A DNA stretch of 64,000 nt from Zygnema cylindricum. Taxonomy: Eukaryota > Streptophyta > Zygnematophyceae > Zygnematales > Zygnemataceae. Both the position numbers and the translations under genes were made by a program. Below are positions 9,901 through 25,100 of this stretch, piece after piece; the stretch's first letter is position 1; every line of letters starts with the position of its first letter. Below the pieces are notes generated by a model, which saw only the letters and a list, made by a program, of their open reading frames with translations, was not told where the DNA came from and did no database searches. The stretch lies in the NCBI GenBank assembly GCA_037447655.1, contig JBBHKE010000248.1:340745-404744 (forward strand). Direction: 5' to 3'.

Positions 9901-12900
9901 CTTGCCATTTATTTTACTTCATGTTTGAATTTTGCATCTTGATTCAAGGGGCAAGAGGATGGGACAGTCAGCTAAAACAACTCTGATGACTCACAAGGAT
10001 CACGTTGTCTATCTCTGCTGGACATCTAATTACTGTAGTGTTAATCACAGGGTATATTTTTTTACTGAAGTGATGAAGATTATTATTCCTGCTTACCGTT
10101 TTCTAGGTAGAGACAACCTGGAAATTCTTTGCAGCCAGGATTTCTAACTTTTTAATTCTTTCCATGCGCGTCTTAGTACAATGCTAAGCTTGGATGTGCC
10201 AGTTTAAAGTGTACTGTTTAACTAATCCTGTTTAAGCATTGCTTTCACGATGGAGAACCTCTGGCGCATTTGGCTGTTGCCCTTTTTATTGTTTGGGCTC
10301 ATAGTAAAGTACAAACCTTTATGGAGAATCCTTGGGTGGGGCGGGGAGGGGGAGACTTGCAGGTGATGGAAGTTTTAGTCGGGCTTCAAGCTGGTGAACC
10401 GGAGGAGGATGATCCAACCATCAGTTATCGCTTACAGGCTTGGGCACGTCTCTGCAAGTGTCTCGGTCAAGAGTTTCTACCTTACATGCATTTGGTTATG
10501 CCACCGCTTATGCGATCTGCAAGCCTTAAGCCTGATGTTACTATTAGGGATGCGGATTCAGACGATGAGGATGTCGAAGAAGATGATGACTGGTATGTGA
10601 AGGAAATGCAGAGAGTTTCATTGTTCTATTTAATACACGTGAGGAAGCTTATTTTCTTCAGTAATACAGCAGCTCAATTTATCACCCAATTAGTTGAATA
10701 ATATGCTTTTTGAGTTTGGTATCGTATGGGTTGTCACACTGATAATTGTGGATAACACTATTACTGTTTATCTAATCTGTCCACGATCACGATATTTATT
10801 GTGGTGACTGAAATATGCCCCCCATAAATGCGATTATTGCTCATATGCCCTTAATTGATATGTGCAAATTAGCACGAGATAAAGCACAGAGAGTAGAAAT
10901 GTCCATGCAAAAAAGATAATGAAAATACTGTAGCTGATGTCCGTCAGTGGGTAAGGATAGTCTGCAAAAGCTGTACATTTCATAAAATCTTGCAACTAGG
11001 ATAGTGAAATCTGTACTTCCCAAAGTATTTTTTATTTGCCTCTTATTTATCCTTTTAGCATCATTAGCCAATAACATCTGATATTTAATATCGGACCCGA
11101 CACTCTATAAAACTTGATTGCAGAATATTGAAAATAATTGGCGTATATTAAACCCCAATGCCATTGTCGAGTGACAAGCATTGAAGCTGGGGGAGGCTCA
11201 GATTTGCATGGTTAGTAGTTTTTCGAATGCTGTAATCATTTGTTATATAATGTTACAATATTATCATGCTGGTGGAATTCAGTTTTTTTGGTAAATTAAA
11301 CCATTCAGCATTTGGATTTGTATCTCTACCTTTACATCCTAACCTGCAAGAACTAAGTCCATATTCAAGGTCTAAGTGGTTAACGAATGAGATAAGTTGG
11401 TGATTTGAAATATATTGCTTTTTTCTGTTGGGTGTTGTACCTCTGTACAGTGTGGAGACCATAACTGTTGGTGGTAAGAGGATTGGTATTCGCACCAGCG
11501 TGTTGGAAGAAAAAGCCACAGCTTGTGTCATGCTTGGCTGCTATGTTGACGAACTCAAGGAAGGATTTTTTCCGTGGATTGAGGAGGTGGGCATTCACCG
11601 ATACAACATTTTGTCAGTGATTAATAATTGCAGCACTTAACATAATGCTGTTGGTATGGCTGTAATCTGTACTGATTTCGATTGATATGAACTAGAAAGG
11701 AGTCATTTTCTCTTCATGTATATCGAACGGAGGTTCCTAGACTGCAAAACCAAACAAAGTGGCTCAAAGCTGATGCACTGGGTCATCTGAACTTATGTTT
11801 GCAGCTGCTTTATGACCCTTAAATCTTATAATTGCCTGTCAAGAGAAGAAATTTGAAACGCCTAAACATGTATTTCTGACTGTGGTTTAGGTCATGTCAA
11901 ACTGATCAAAGTTATGAATATGGGCTTTGAATTGAATGTGAAATGGACCAAAATTTTCAAAGTAAAGCAGGTCACCATGATTTGCCGTTCACTTCTAATT
12001 AGCTGAGTACAGAATCATGAGTGGTTGCTCCCAGTTACTTGAGACAAGTTTGATATTCCATTGAAATGCGTAAAGGCAAACCGTTTTTAATCTCCGCTTA
12101 ACTGATGACTTGGACTTCTAGCAAACGTTCTTCAATTTTCTCTTAAGCTACTCATTTCAAGCTGTTTATTAGCAGACTTCATGCTAAACGTGCTTGTAAA
12201 TTGCATGCCGATGTGGCTGTGTTTTGGCCACACATTTCAGAGTTTGCGATTAGAGTTATCCATTCAATATACTGTGTGGATAGCATTAACCTGCACTTTA
12301 TATTGGTGTGGTCCATACTAGCTACTGTAACACCCATGGTACGAAGTAGTTATTCAATGAGTTGGGCCATAAATATGACAAGCAAATTGTAAAGTATGGG
12401 AAGTTATGAGGCGCTGCGCTATGTACAAATGGCTAAAAATTAGGACAAACCACCCTGGTTGTGTGTGATGCACTGTAGTTGATTAAATACAGGATGCACT
12501 AAAAGTGGATTCAGATAATATATTGTTCAATATGTGACATATGAAGCATTGAATTGCTCAATTCATATGAAGATTCAAAGTTGCTTTTTCAACTTGGGAA
12601 CAGAAAAATATTGTTCAATTGTGTGTAGCAGTTTATCATTATCAGTATTGCGGGCATGGTAACCTATGTACTGCTGTTGTCAGTAAGGATAAACAAGTAG
12701 AACATGTGCATGAATAAAGTTTTCTTATTCTGGGAGACACGGTCATGAATAACCTTTTCATGTGTGTAGATATACGTGTTATAAGAGCCAAAAATTTAGA
12801 AAAAGTTTTTTTAGAAACAAAAGCCATATTTTCTTTTGTGATTGATATAAACTGAAATTCCAATATTTGTTGACACGAAGCGATGTTGACGTTGATACAG

Positions 12901-15900
12901 CCCTATTTCCAAGTAAGCTGGCAATAACAGACCACAACTTTCACTTGTTTGGCACCTATTTGCTGTTTGGATGGTAACAAGTTAAGAACAGATTAGAAAC
13001 AGGATTAGCGGCCCCACTAGCTATATTCCTGTTGATCAAGCTACTATTGAAGTAGAGTTATTCTACTTGAAGGCAATGCGCAATTGCAGGAGATTTGCAA
13101 AAGTTTTGGGTCATACACACGTGTAAAACTACACAAGCGCACGCCATTCGTTTTAGTTTTTGCTACTATTATACGCTGATATTATGATGATGTCAAACAC
13201 AGTTTGCAGCCATGTAGCGTGTTAGCTGGGTTGGTTGCAAAAAACGAAAATTACATAGCATGGATTTGTTTCATGTTGATGTAGAAGCGGTGTAGAATAG
13301 AAAAGAAGCTATAAAGTTGAAAAAGGTGATGGTTACTGTATGAAGTACATTTCCTGAGTATTGTCCGCCGTGGTACATGATGGACTCCCCCCTTACAAAG
13401 TATCGCTTGTCAGGATACACGAAACACTGTGTCGTAAGAAATCAAACTTTTGAAAATACAGTATTATATTCACATAGGACCAATATATCATTTCACCGTG
13501 TTGTTTGCAGCTTTATTTGTTGTAGATGTACAAAGTGTGATTACAGAACAGTTTTCATGCCAACTTTCTTGAGTGCGCTTTAATGGCAAGTGCAGTAGAT
13601 CGCGAGTTGAAAGGGGGTAGTGGCACGATTAGTACAGTAATTACAATCTGGTTGAGAGCTACGACCAGACGATAATGGATATAGTAGCATGTGAACACGT
13701 TGTCAGATGAGCTGTCATATCCTGAATGTCTACAGCCTAATGAGAATGTGCTATATGGTTAACCTCTGAAAACAGTAGTATTAAGGGATAACTTGGTATT
13801 AGTTTCAACAATATAGTTTTAATTGATTTGGACGTAAGTTTTGCAAAATTTCTACTCCATGTACTGATTAAAGCTGTTGTGATTATCACCAATAGCCACT
13901 GACGTCATAGCAACGTATGCATTGACAAGATGTCATCGGCCAAAAGTAATTGCTATATTTACTGGCAATTTCAATCTCATTATGAAATTGGGCCGGCAGA
14001 CTTCAGGCTTTTGACTTTGATGAACAGTCATATTGTTTTATCTAATACTCTTGCCTTGTCCTAGCCTTGTCTGAACTTCAAGACAAGGGTGATTGAACAG
14101 CTTGGACGTAATTTTTTAGTATTTGGCGCTTTCTAGTTCTCAATTTCCATGGCTATCCAAAGTGTTAGTTACTCCACACCATGCATGCACAATGTATGTA
14201 TATATGTATGTCTATATGTCCATAGGTATGTGTCAATATTTGTATGATTATCATGTGTTTATTTTTGCCTAGTAGACTTTTTGCCCATGGGAGTGCCTGG
14301 TGGCAAAATTGTTGTATGTCAATCTGCTTCTGGACCTGGAGACTGTCAGATGCAGACTATAAGGATCCCTACTTGTCCTGCACCATGATTAATGAGTGCT
14401 TTAATCTGCAACCTAAACATAGCTATTTAGTTTCGAATTTGTTATGTGGGAGCTTATAGCTGGAGAGATTATCTAGGTTTGACCTGTTCATTTCTTTAGC
14501 ATCCAGAAAATTTGTAGCATATTTTAGACGGTAAGATATGATCAGCATTCACTGGTGGATAAGTTTATCCTAAGTCAGATTGAAAGTAGCTTATCTTTCT
14601 TTTTTTCTTTTGTGCAGGTTGCACAACTTATGGTGCCCCTATTGAAATTTTATTTCCATGAGGATGTTCGAAAAGCGGCTTGCACAGGTTTGGTTCTTTC
14701 CATATCCTGTCGTAGTGTGAGCGAGTCTTTGTCAATTTTAATCCACATCAAGATCAAGATATTGCTGCTAGTCGTAAGGCCCCTTTCTTTGTACTAAAAA
14801 TAGTTACTGGCAGCCAAATGCAATTTTAAGTATGTTCATTTTTAATCCAATCGTCTCTATACAATGAGGGAGCTACTCACTGGGATGAAATTTTAGATCT
14901 ACTGGAACAGATCCCCTTTGCCAGACCAATGGGCCATTGACCACAAAGTTTAGTCTCACATCACTAGAATTGTTCCAATGGAGTTTAACATGACAAAAAA
15001 GTCTCATGTTAATGGATTTCTATTGCTCCACATACAACACTCCACATTTGCTCTACACTGTATAGTAATTCTTGTTAGTCGTTCTGTGTGCTTTATCACA
15101 CGGCTGGACAAGCATTAAATCACAAGGTATTGTTCGAACCAGAGAAATGGTGCTTTGTCAATGCTCAGCTGGCAATTTAAAATAAATAATGCTGAACCAG
15201 GTGGCCTGGTTCACATTTGGCGATCTTAGTAAATCTCAACTGCACGGTTGTTTGCAAGTGGTTAAGAGCATCGTTTATGAAGCATTCTTCATGTTTTGCA
15301 TAACTGTAGCCCGTGCGTTAATTTTTTTGCGGCATAGTGATGGGCTTTTGGGGAATTTCTGGGAAGACAGCACTGCCTCAGCTGCTGAGGGCTGGAAAAC
15401 TTGCAGTTGAGAAAGGGCAGGCACAGGGGCGTGATCAGAGCTATGTAAAGCAGCTTTTGGATTTTGTTGTTCCTCCCCTGGTTGAGGTGCTTCACAAGGT
15501 AGGGGATGAATTTATTGATCTATGCGATTTTAAAAATGCTTTCAACTGTGTTTCTACCAAAAATAGAATCAGGTTTTTTTTCTGTTTTGACATTGAATGC
15601 AAATGGCTGAGTGGCTCCTAACAAGTAAATAAAACAGTCAGATTCCCAGGACATATGCGTCAAACTTGTCTTGTGAATGTTCTCAATGGATGGGTTTCCT
15701 CGATTCAGATCACCTAGTTTTTATTTTTTTACTCCCATCTGCTGATGTAAATGTAAGTTATTCAGATTACGCATTTGCTCGTTTAATTGGGAAATTACTG
15801 ATGAATTGTGTTGTGCTGCTCGCATTTTTCTGGTAGAAATAATTTTTGATCGCTTATCTTTATTTCACATCTGTGTCCCATGATGTATTCAGATGCTTGG

Positions 15901-18900
15901 CTCCAGACATTGATGAGAATGTTTAGATTGATGTTGTGTTGTGCCTCGCCGGCTTTGAGTTCTCCATTTCTCCTATGCTTCACTATGATCAGTTGCATAT
16001 TTTGAGTCCTTCTCACGTCATACTTTCTTCTTGTCATCATTCTCCAATTTCTTTGCTTTGCAGTCAGAATAGTTGTTGTAATAGCAACTCGCTAACTTAT
16101 GTGTGCTTCACTTGTTTCAGTAAACTGTCTACATCCTAGGATCAGGCTCGAGTCTATATGCATTATCTTCTGGTTCTGTATGCTATCATGGTTCATGTAT
16201 GCACCTGTATCCAAGGTCGATCTCATTTTACAATTAACTGATCTTTTGTTCTCTTTAGAGCATCACTATTTGGCTTAGAGATCCCCTGGAGATGGCATTA
16301 TGTGAGTGCAGGAACCAGAGGTTGAGATATGCGCTGAAATGTTGGAGAGTCTGAACGAATGCATTCAGGTATAGTGCTGGACACATGGCACTTCCATCTT
16401 TATTTGCCATTGCTGCATGCGCTATAGCAATAAGAAATTTGTCTTTCTTGCATTTTAGCTTTGAGCTGCACTATATTCACTTCAATTTACAACTCTTTTA
16501 TGAAGGTCGTGGAGGAGAGGGAGATCCTTTTCTTTCTTGTTGCTGCGACTTTTGCGCTTCGTGTCTTGGCTGTTTACATGCAAGGTTTTTCAGCAGAGAC
16601 AGTTGCTCTTTTTAGAAACCAGTGATGTAGGAAATTGGGAAATTACTGGTCTATGTTTGTCCCTTGGGGTTTTTGGTTATGGTGAAGAATTTTTTAACCT
16701 ATTCCATGGTCATTTGTTCCAGATGCAGTGCTGATGCAATTTAATGGATTGGTTGTTTGATGAAATTTTGCCTCCACTATGGCGCATGTGCAGATTGCTG
16801 GGCAATTATTGTCAGAAGGTCAAGTGAAGTCGATTGTCACCCAGGTGAAGCTTGTTATGGAGGCGAGCCGGTCACGAAGAGTGGAGAGAGGAGAAAGACG
16901 ACATACAGAGGATTTTGATGAGGAGGAAAAGGAGTTTCTGGAGGAGGAGAATGAGCAGGAAGATAGTGTGTTTGAACAGGTGGGCTGTGAATGAGCAAGT
17001 GTTGAGCTATATTTTTGTCTCTTTCTTTCTTCTGCCCCTTGCTTTACAGCTTGTGCAATCTTCAATAGTTTGGGTCTTGTTATTTTTTGAACCATTGAAT
17101 AGAAGCTGCAAAGCTGGGGAGGTTCATGTAGTCTTAACAGGAGCAAAGCATTCATGGCCTTAGTTAATTTCATGTTATCATCAAGGTTTCAAGTTTCTGA
17201 GTACCTTAATGAAGGTCATTGGATATGCATCTCTTATGTTTTGCTATTTGGATGCGGCAGGTTGGTGAGGTTCTGGGCAGTTTGATAAAAACTTTCAAAG
17301 AAACGTTTGTACCCTTTTTTGACGATTTCCTTGGCCTCCTTCTACCCCTTATGGTGAGATTACCTTATGCCAATTTAGATTGCCTGGCTTGTATTCCACC
17401 TACAGTGCGCCAGTAGCCTATAGCAGCCGGCCTAGTTTGATTTAATTTGGGTTGGTCTTTTTTCTTTTGGGTCGAGCTTAAGTGGACCAGAACACCCAAC
17501 AACTTTCCTGAATAAAACCAACTTGGTTATTTCTTTAGCTGCTATGAAATGTTTAGCTTGGAATCTGGACAAACGGACAGTCCTAAAATTTACACTGACT
17601 AACCAACAGACAGTGTTAAGGTACTTGCCAACTCGCATTTTCTTGTTGATGGATTGAAAAGCAGAACCTGAACCTAACCAAATCAAACCAAGCCAAACTG
17701 TCTATGAAATATCTGACCATGGAATAGTCAGATATGGCTATAGACTATGGAATTGAGCAGCAGAGTACTTCGTTTTTGTGATGCGTTTTGTTTAGACGTA
17801 GACTGTGGACAGGACACAGTTTCTGAGTGGAATATCTGGTTCAATGATTGTTTGAGTGCAGCAAAAGGATGCAACACCTGGCGAACGAAGAATAGCTATC
17901 TGCATTTTTGATGATGTGGCTGAACACTTCGGCAATGCAGCACTGAAGTGAGATATCATGAGAACTTAAGCTGAGATCTTTAGTGAGAACTATAGGTGTG
18001 AGATATCATGTGGTTATTATGTGGGTGTGTGTTAGCACTGTTGCTGTGTCTTTCTACTCACTAATTTGGAGTCGTCTTATGGAACGATTGCTGTTGTGTG
18101 TATTTCGTTTTTTGTTTGGATGCTGATATTCATTTGATACTAGAATTGATTTTTTTCTTTCGGTGTTTTGGAGACCAAAAAATGTCGGCAGTAACAGACC
18201 CAGCTAAAAGCAATTCTTTGAACACAAACTAGTACTGAAACATGTATGGATCACACTGGCGTGCATGTATGAACAATTTTGTACATATAAAGTTCTGTCA
18301 ATTCAACACTGCTAAGCGGAACAAATTTGCATATATCAAACTATTTCGACTCAACACTGTCGATACCTGCTGATCTTGAGCCTTTGTTAAACTCTAAAAG
18401 CCCTAACAACCCTAACAGGCCTCGTTGACAAATTTGGGCTGACCTTTCCTCTGGGAGCCTTGTATTGCAGGTATTATGAACCTTTCTTACCGGCTATGTT
18501 GGAAGCCTGTACGGATGAACATCCAGATGTCCGACAGGTAGGTCCTTGGCAGCTCTATACTACGCTTTGTTTTAACACAGAAAACATTCCAGGTAACACA
18601 ATTGTTGCTGCAAAGCAAAATGAGGTAACGGGAAGGTGAATGCATCTTCGACCTATTTTAAAATTTGCTTGCTTTTTTTTTAGGTGTGTATTTGTTCCTA
18701 AAAGTATAATAGGCTGTGGCTGTGCTTCTAAAGTAAATATCAAAGGCAATGATTTGTTTGAAACAGAACTCATGTTTCTGTAGCCTGCCACACCATTCAC
18801 TTTGTGCTCTCTCATATATATGTTTCTAGCACATTGAAAGAATGAATAATTGTTGGTTATCTCCAGGTTTTAGGCTGTCTATCTTACCCAGTTAATGGTT

Positions 18901-20959
18901 TATCTATTTTTCAGTTGAGACAGTTTTGCGGGATCAAAGTGTCATGTTTCTTGGGGACACAGTCTTCTGACAGCTGATTTTGCGTTATGCAGGCAGCGGT
19001 ATATGGCATTGGTGTATGTGCCCAATATGGCGGTCCAACCTTTCGTCCTCTTGTGAGCGGTAAGGATCCATGTCTGACTGGGAGATAGTTTGGCAGGAGA
19101 TGGACATTCAGAGAACAAGCTCTGCCTTAAATAGGCTGACAGTATGCATCTTGCTTTGTTGTTTGTTACTAGAGCATTGAATTGCATATTTTTTGTATTT
19201 GCAGAGTCTTTGAGACGTCTCTCGAGTTTGGTAGCCCATCCATCATGCCGTTCATCAGATGATGAAATGGCAACAGATAATGCTATCTCAGCTATCGGAA
19301 AGATGTGCGAATTTCAAGCGGACAGTTTTGATGTTTCACAAGTACTGCCTACTTGGCTTTCGTACCTTCCTGTCAAGGGTGATTTGATGGAAGCAAAACT
19401 TGTGCATCAGCAACTATGCAGGATGGTGGAAAGGTAAGTGGGTTACGGATAAGAAGAAAAGGTCATTGTTTTAAGTAAATGACTATGGGAGCTGGGAGGT
19501 TCAATTGAGCTGATCTGTCAACTTGTCCGTAAATTTTCTCCCTCTGTGAGACTGTTTGTAGTTTTAGTTGTTTCAAAGCCGCCAATTCAGGTAATTGAAC
19601 GCATGGAGGAGAGTGGCTGACTCTTACCTGAAAGTTAAAGATGGAAGTACTGATAGTGTAATGCAATCAATCTTCTCCTTGTATTTAGGAACCTGGTTGT
19701 ACGTTACCAGATGGGCTTTTGTAGAGTTTTTTTGTTCAATTTTCTGGTATTCATGGATGTACGTGGATTATTTGAAATGGATAAACGCAACTTACAATGG
19801 GGTGAAGTCAAACTTCTGGTTTATTCTGCAGCTCCGATCAGAGGCTCCTAGGTAGCAACTTGGAAAACCTTCCAAAAGTTGTTTCTGTGATTGTGGATGT
19901 AAGTTCCTTCCTTTATATCCCAGTTAAACCCATTGATTTCCTTTGTGCACGGGTCCCTGATCTTTTGTTCGGAAACGTTCAAATGCTGCAACATGTTTGC
20001 GATCTGGCAATTCATAGAATTGATGGTTTGCACGTGTTTTTATACGATGAAATGTTTTTTTCGTAGTTATTTAATTGAGTTGGGGTTGGGGTTGTAGTTT
20101 TGGTTTTGTCAGTTGCCGTGCTTTTCATTTTGAGTTTGGGTGCTTTTATTTTCCTTCTTGTTGTTTTCTTTTTGTTTTTGTGTTCCTGTTATTTTATTCC
20201 CCTGCTGGTAGTTTTTCACTTTCGGCCATGCCACCCCTTTTGTATCCCCGGACTCAGATGGTTTACCATCGTGCTTTTTAATTTATCCTGCCCCCTTTTT
20301 TTTCTAGAAGGGTTTGGCTTGATGTGAGGGCAACAAGGTGTTGATTAAACCCCATTGAAATACTCTGAGCAATGTGGCTTTTTTTGACATTGGATCATGT
20401 ATCCATGCCTTTGATGCCGACTCGCTAAGCATGTATCTTAACAGTAATTAATTCAGATGATGTTCCAGTTCGCTCCCACCATCTTGGGTAGGGAGCAAAA
20501 TGACGCCACTCTGAATTGCTATTACCGTTAAGAAATAATTAGTATGATGATTGTGTTAGTACTATTAATTCTATTTCTGGTCCGAATGATTTGTACTGTT
20601 GTGAACGTAAAAAGAATTATTGTTAGAAAGAAAGCAAATAGTGCCAAATACTGTATTGTGTTGAGAGCGTGAGAAAACCCAAGACAAAATTAGTGTTGGT
20701 AATGCTAATAGAGATTCATGGTGTAGTTATAACACCGGATGCACTTGTCTATATGAATATAAGGGGTGATCGCTGCCCTGCTGGTTGTTTTCAGGTTCTC
20801 TCTGGTGGATCTGACTATGCAACTGATGAAACTGCGGAACGAATGAAATGGCTGCTTAGGCGATTGGATCCAGCTGCTCAAAAGGCCATATGGGCAACTT
20901 TGCAACCCCAACAGCAGTCTTTTCTTGGATCGATACTTGAAACGGGGAGCTCAACATAA
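6964..20959 (+). CDS. IPO5: Importin-5 / importin subunit beta-3 (karyopherin), 18 exons
   Basis: Nuclear import receptor of the importin-beta family. It binds cargo such as ribosomal proteins in the cytoplasm and releases it on binding RanGTP in the nucleus. Exons: 6964-8166, 8411-8614, 8755-8859, 9131-9196, 9546-9710, 10363-10592, 11451-11586, 14618-14687, 15371-15498, 16312-16368, 16794-16979, 17261-17353, 17862-17947, 18471-18537, 18993-19059, 19205-19433, 19832-19898, 20795-20959. All introns are GT-AG and every phase joins, giving 1,107 residues, the usual family length of about 1,100. The protein reads as HEAT repeats throughout, e.g. HPRVRWAAINALGQL in exon 2 and YFHEDVRKAAC in exon 8. 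Acidic loops lie near residues 326-335, 644-657 and 830-848, as in plant homologues. The start fits family N-termini; a second Met six codons on is less likely. Intron 7 (3.0 kb) shows no gene. The gene is convergent with BTAF1. Arabidopsis KETCH1/IMB3 is the nearest named relative I recall. Confidence 0.95.
20500..20724. mobile_element. degenerate family-A TIR element in last importin-5 intron
   Basis: The right end AATAGAGATTCATGGTGTA (to 20724) matches the family terminus. The left partner near 20500 (CCACTCTGAATTGCTATTA) is weaker. It lies just upstream of the terminal exon acceptor at 20794. Confidence 0.4.
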
Positions 20960-22166
20960 TGATTATTTTGAAGGATTGAGTGGAGTGAAGGACAGGGAGG
21001 GAGAGGGTATTAGATTAGTGCACATGAGTGTTAGGTTGGTTAGCATTTAACTGGCGGTTGTCGTTTTGTCGAGCAGAAAATGAAACGTTTGTCTTACAGA
21101 AGGACACAGCTATATACCGATTTTTTATTTCTGTTTTTCACTTGGAGTGAAAGCTAAAATCAGAGTAGTTTGAACATATTGGCAGTTTTTGATCTAATTG
21201 GAATAAGCAGCTTTTTTTGCATTTCCTTTTTGTTTAGTCATAAGTAGGAAAAAATGTGGGACTCTTCAATGTGGGACTTGTCCTTATATCATTCAATCAT
21301 CAAGTCAGTATGGCTTTCTGTTTTAACATTGGATGTTTGTGTTGAACGAGGTCTGCAAAACCCCAGTTTTCATCAATATCTTCAGTCTCCTGACCTTCAA
21401 TCATAATATCACGAGTGTTCATAATTTATTATGCATAGCACCTTCGTAAATAGGAACATATGCACAAAGATTAACATTGGTATTAATGAGACACTATTAC
21501 TTGTCAACCCTAAAAGACATTGTGGTTTACTGTAGTTATTGCACCCTACCATGACATCTATACCTGCTGCTAAAAGGTTTGATATTATTATATACACAAG
21601 GAATAATGCTTCACATGGTGAACTACGGAAAGGTATAATACCTCACTTCTCCCACAATAATGTATTTAGCTTTACATGCACAGCACCTCTAAATGGTTAA
21701 TTGATAAACCGGACTGTTTGGTGAATAAACCCTGAAGTAATCAGACATTTAGGAGCTTCAGGAGTTACTTTCATCAATTGAGAATATTCAAAAGATATCA
21801 CTTTGAAGTCAACACAGTGTAGCAACTTGCCGTACTCTCAACTTCACCAAAGCTACTATCATAACACATGCTAACTCGAACAAGTGCTACGTCTTCCTCA
21901 TTTTTGTATGAAGCTTGAAAGCTGCACATTTTTAACAGCTTTCAGTATAAAAAGCACCTTAAAGCCCCTCTGAGAGGAAAAGAAAACGGGAGCAAAAGAA
22001 ATGATTAAAGCATCATGGATTGGGTTTACAACAGCAACAGTTGTAAACAACCACAAGCCGACTTGGCTACTTCGAATTTTACATCCTGACGGGGCAAATG
22101 GGCAGATAATGTATCAACAGATGATCTAATTCTCAAACCCCACTGACCTGGCAGTCAGTTGGACAA
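20960..22166. other. convergent intergenic region
   Basis: This 1.2 kb separates the importin-5 stop from the BTAF1 stop on the other strand, so it should contain both 3' UTRs and poly(A) regions. It is AT-rich, with no frame worth calling. Confidence 0.6.
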
Positions 22167-25100
22167 TTAAGACTTTAGACGTGACACGAAGGTATTCAAA
22201 TTATATTCCTCTGCATACTGTGCCTCATCCCATAGTTCCTCCAAGCTGCTTAACATAGCCTTCAGCCCCTTGCCCTTCGTTACTACTGCATCTGCTGCAA
22301 CATCTGCCTGTGACTCCCGTCCGACGTTGCTCGATCGAGTGTTCTGCAAACACCCAAGTGAAACATGTCTTTCTGAGACTTGTCCAGGTTCTCTCTACAT
22401 TTCAAATTTCACCGATCAACGGACTAGACCAGATAATTCCCTAGAAATAACTTCTGCAAGCCTCCTGTCACCAAGAAAGGCAGATATTGTAGAAAAATTA
22501 CCTTGGGGATGTTAAAGAGGTCCAATAGTTGAGTGGTGTCCATAGTGTTTAAGCTCGCATTGTCTGCATTGACCACAGAATTGGCCACTGACAGCTTGAA
22601 ACGCTGAAGACTCATCATCTTTTCTTCAAGAGTGCTCCGCATGATGAGCCGGTGGACATTCACCACACGTTGTTGCCCAAGTCGATGAGCTCGATCCATG
22701 GCCTGTCAATAATAAACGTCAAAAACAATCATAACATTGTTCAATTTTGAAATGAAAGCAGCAAAAACAGACGTGTGACACAAACCGGCATATACTCGCC
22801 CCTTTCAACACAATAAACACATCAGTTCTGACTCCGGCCTTCCCTAATGATGTTTTGACTCACATACACAGTCACAATTGGCTGAAAAGTCAAAATAATG
22901 TGTGTGTCCGAATCAGATAATAGCAAGGCAAAGCACAGTTCAACTTCTGAAAGTTAATATGTGAATATATTGAAATCCATAATAACTGCATTAATGAACG
23001 TGTTGTAAGGTTTCAGCTTTGAAAGGTTGTACTTCTTCCTGTCAACCATAAAATAGCATTGCCTTGAAATAAACCCACAGAAGAAATCCGTATACCTGAA
23101 GGTCTCGCATAGGATTCCAGTCATGTTCCATGAAGACCACTGTATCAGCAGCCGTTAAATTAAGGCCAAGTCCTCCCACTGCACACAACCTCCATTTCTC
23201 ATCAATTCCCTTGCATCCTTAAGCTTTTAACTAACACATCCTACAACAATCACCGACAGTGTCGACAATGAACTTAGAGAATCCAACACCAACAACAGAG
23301 TCGAATACAAGTATTATACTTGTCATATGCAAGTTACGACCAATGGGATACCATCATAGAATAGCAGACAATGGTTGGTCAAACTAAACCATCAATCCAT
23401 TCATGCACTAAGTTGCCTTCCTTACCGTGGGTTGTGAGAAGAAGTACATCAATCGTAGGATCTGCGTTAAATCGTCGAACAATTTCAAAGCGCTTGCTGG
23501 CTTCTACAGAACCATCGAGGCGTAGATGGGACACACTGTCAATACACAACCATAGCATATCGACCAGTGTCAGAAAATAACTGTGCCTTCCTGCTCTGAA
23601 ACGTTTACAAAGAAAATCCTGTCTACATAGTTAACATAAGAGCAATATGACTAGTTGCATATCAAAGACGATTAAAGTCTGATAGCATGATATTTGACCC
23701 CTTTAAAAATACATTATGCTAACTTTGGATGAACCGGCACCCCGACATACCGATATGCTACAACGTTGTTTGAAGCATGCCCAACTTTGAGCTTTGTTCT
23801 TCCTAAGAACAAAATTTTGAATCATCTTTCAAGGGTTTTTAGACTTCCACGTCCCAGGAGTGCATTGATTAAGACAACATGTACTGGATAAAAGTTTGAA
23901 ACATGTGAACCATGAGACATTTCTTGCATTTTATCTTATTGCTGATTCTAATAGAGACAGCCTTTCAAGGAGCCTCTGATTGAAAAACATCAGATCAGCT
24001 AAGAACAGGTCGATGAAGTTGCAATAAATATTTCATATTGCCATACTCATATTGAAACTAGACTGGCCAGTTATAAAAAATGCCGAGAAAAGTCCCTCAA
24101 TAAATCTTAACCTAAATGCTCTCGCTTGACAATTGTCGCAAGAAAAGGCATCCCCAAACCACATGTTCATCCTGCCAGTTGAACTTCACCGCAATTTCAA
24201 GATGTTATCATCCAACAACACCTCAATCCGCTGCAAAAGATGAGGTTTCCGTCCACATTTGACATTCAGAAATAGACATTTGTTGACTGGCAAAAGAAGT
24301 GAAAGGGTAAAGGGGGCTTTTGGCCTCACTTGGGCATATGTCGCTGGAAGAGATCCTTTTCTATGATATCCAAAAATCCCTGCAATCATCAGGTTTTAGG
24401 AGAGTTTCAGTGAATAACCAGGAAAACCCCAACTTCAACCAGGGCCAAAAAAGCGAAGATCTGAAGTTGTCTATATGCGAATCTAGTTTCAGCCAACAAC
24501 TGCTGAAGTCAAAGAGCAGAATATTAGAGAACGGACATTTGCAGTATCCGACGGTACAAAATCCATCATTTAGTACAATCGGCTGATTTTGCTAGAGCAC
24601 GGGCAAAAGCACAACAATCATCTTTTAAGCGTTGATACAGCTGCAATACTGGATATTCCCCGGAAGAAGAATGTTCATGTTCAATCCTTTGAAACTACCG
24701 AAGAAGGCAGTAAATCATCAGAAAATATAGCATACAACTGACCTTAAGCTGGGCAAAAATCAGCACTCGATGGGAAGATCCAGAGGAATCAGCCAGACTC
24801 TCAGCCGAACCTGGAAGGCCAATGCCACATTCATGCAGAATGCCCTGTAGGGCCAGAAGCTTTGGAGAGTGATGGAGGTCATGTAAGTCCAATGGCTGCC
24901 CCGTGGCAGTCGCCTGAGCATTTAAGGCAGCCACATGCTGAGGCTGCATCTCATCTATCACGAGCAACGGGTGACTGCAGAGTTTCCGAAGGTACTGCAA
25001 AGCCTGCAGAACCAGAAAACGCCATATTTCCTCTTAACACTATTGAACGAAAGGTGCACAAAGCTGCATGGCTCCAGGGTTATGGTGAATGGATACATCT

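Noticed and set aside
11587-14617. Hidden gene in the 3-kb importin-5 intron
   Set aside because: Only short frames without family motifs on either strand.
24320-24586. 88-residue plus-strand frame antisense to a BTAF1 intron
   Set aside because: No recognisable motif and no splice context; treated as chance.
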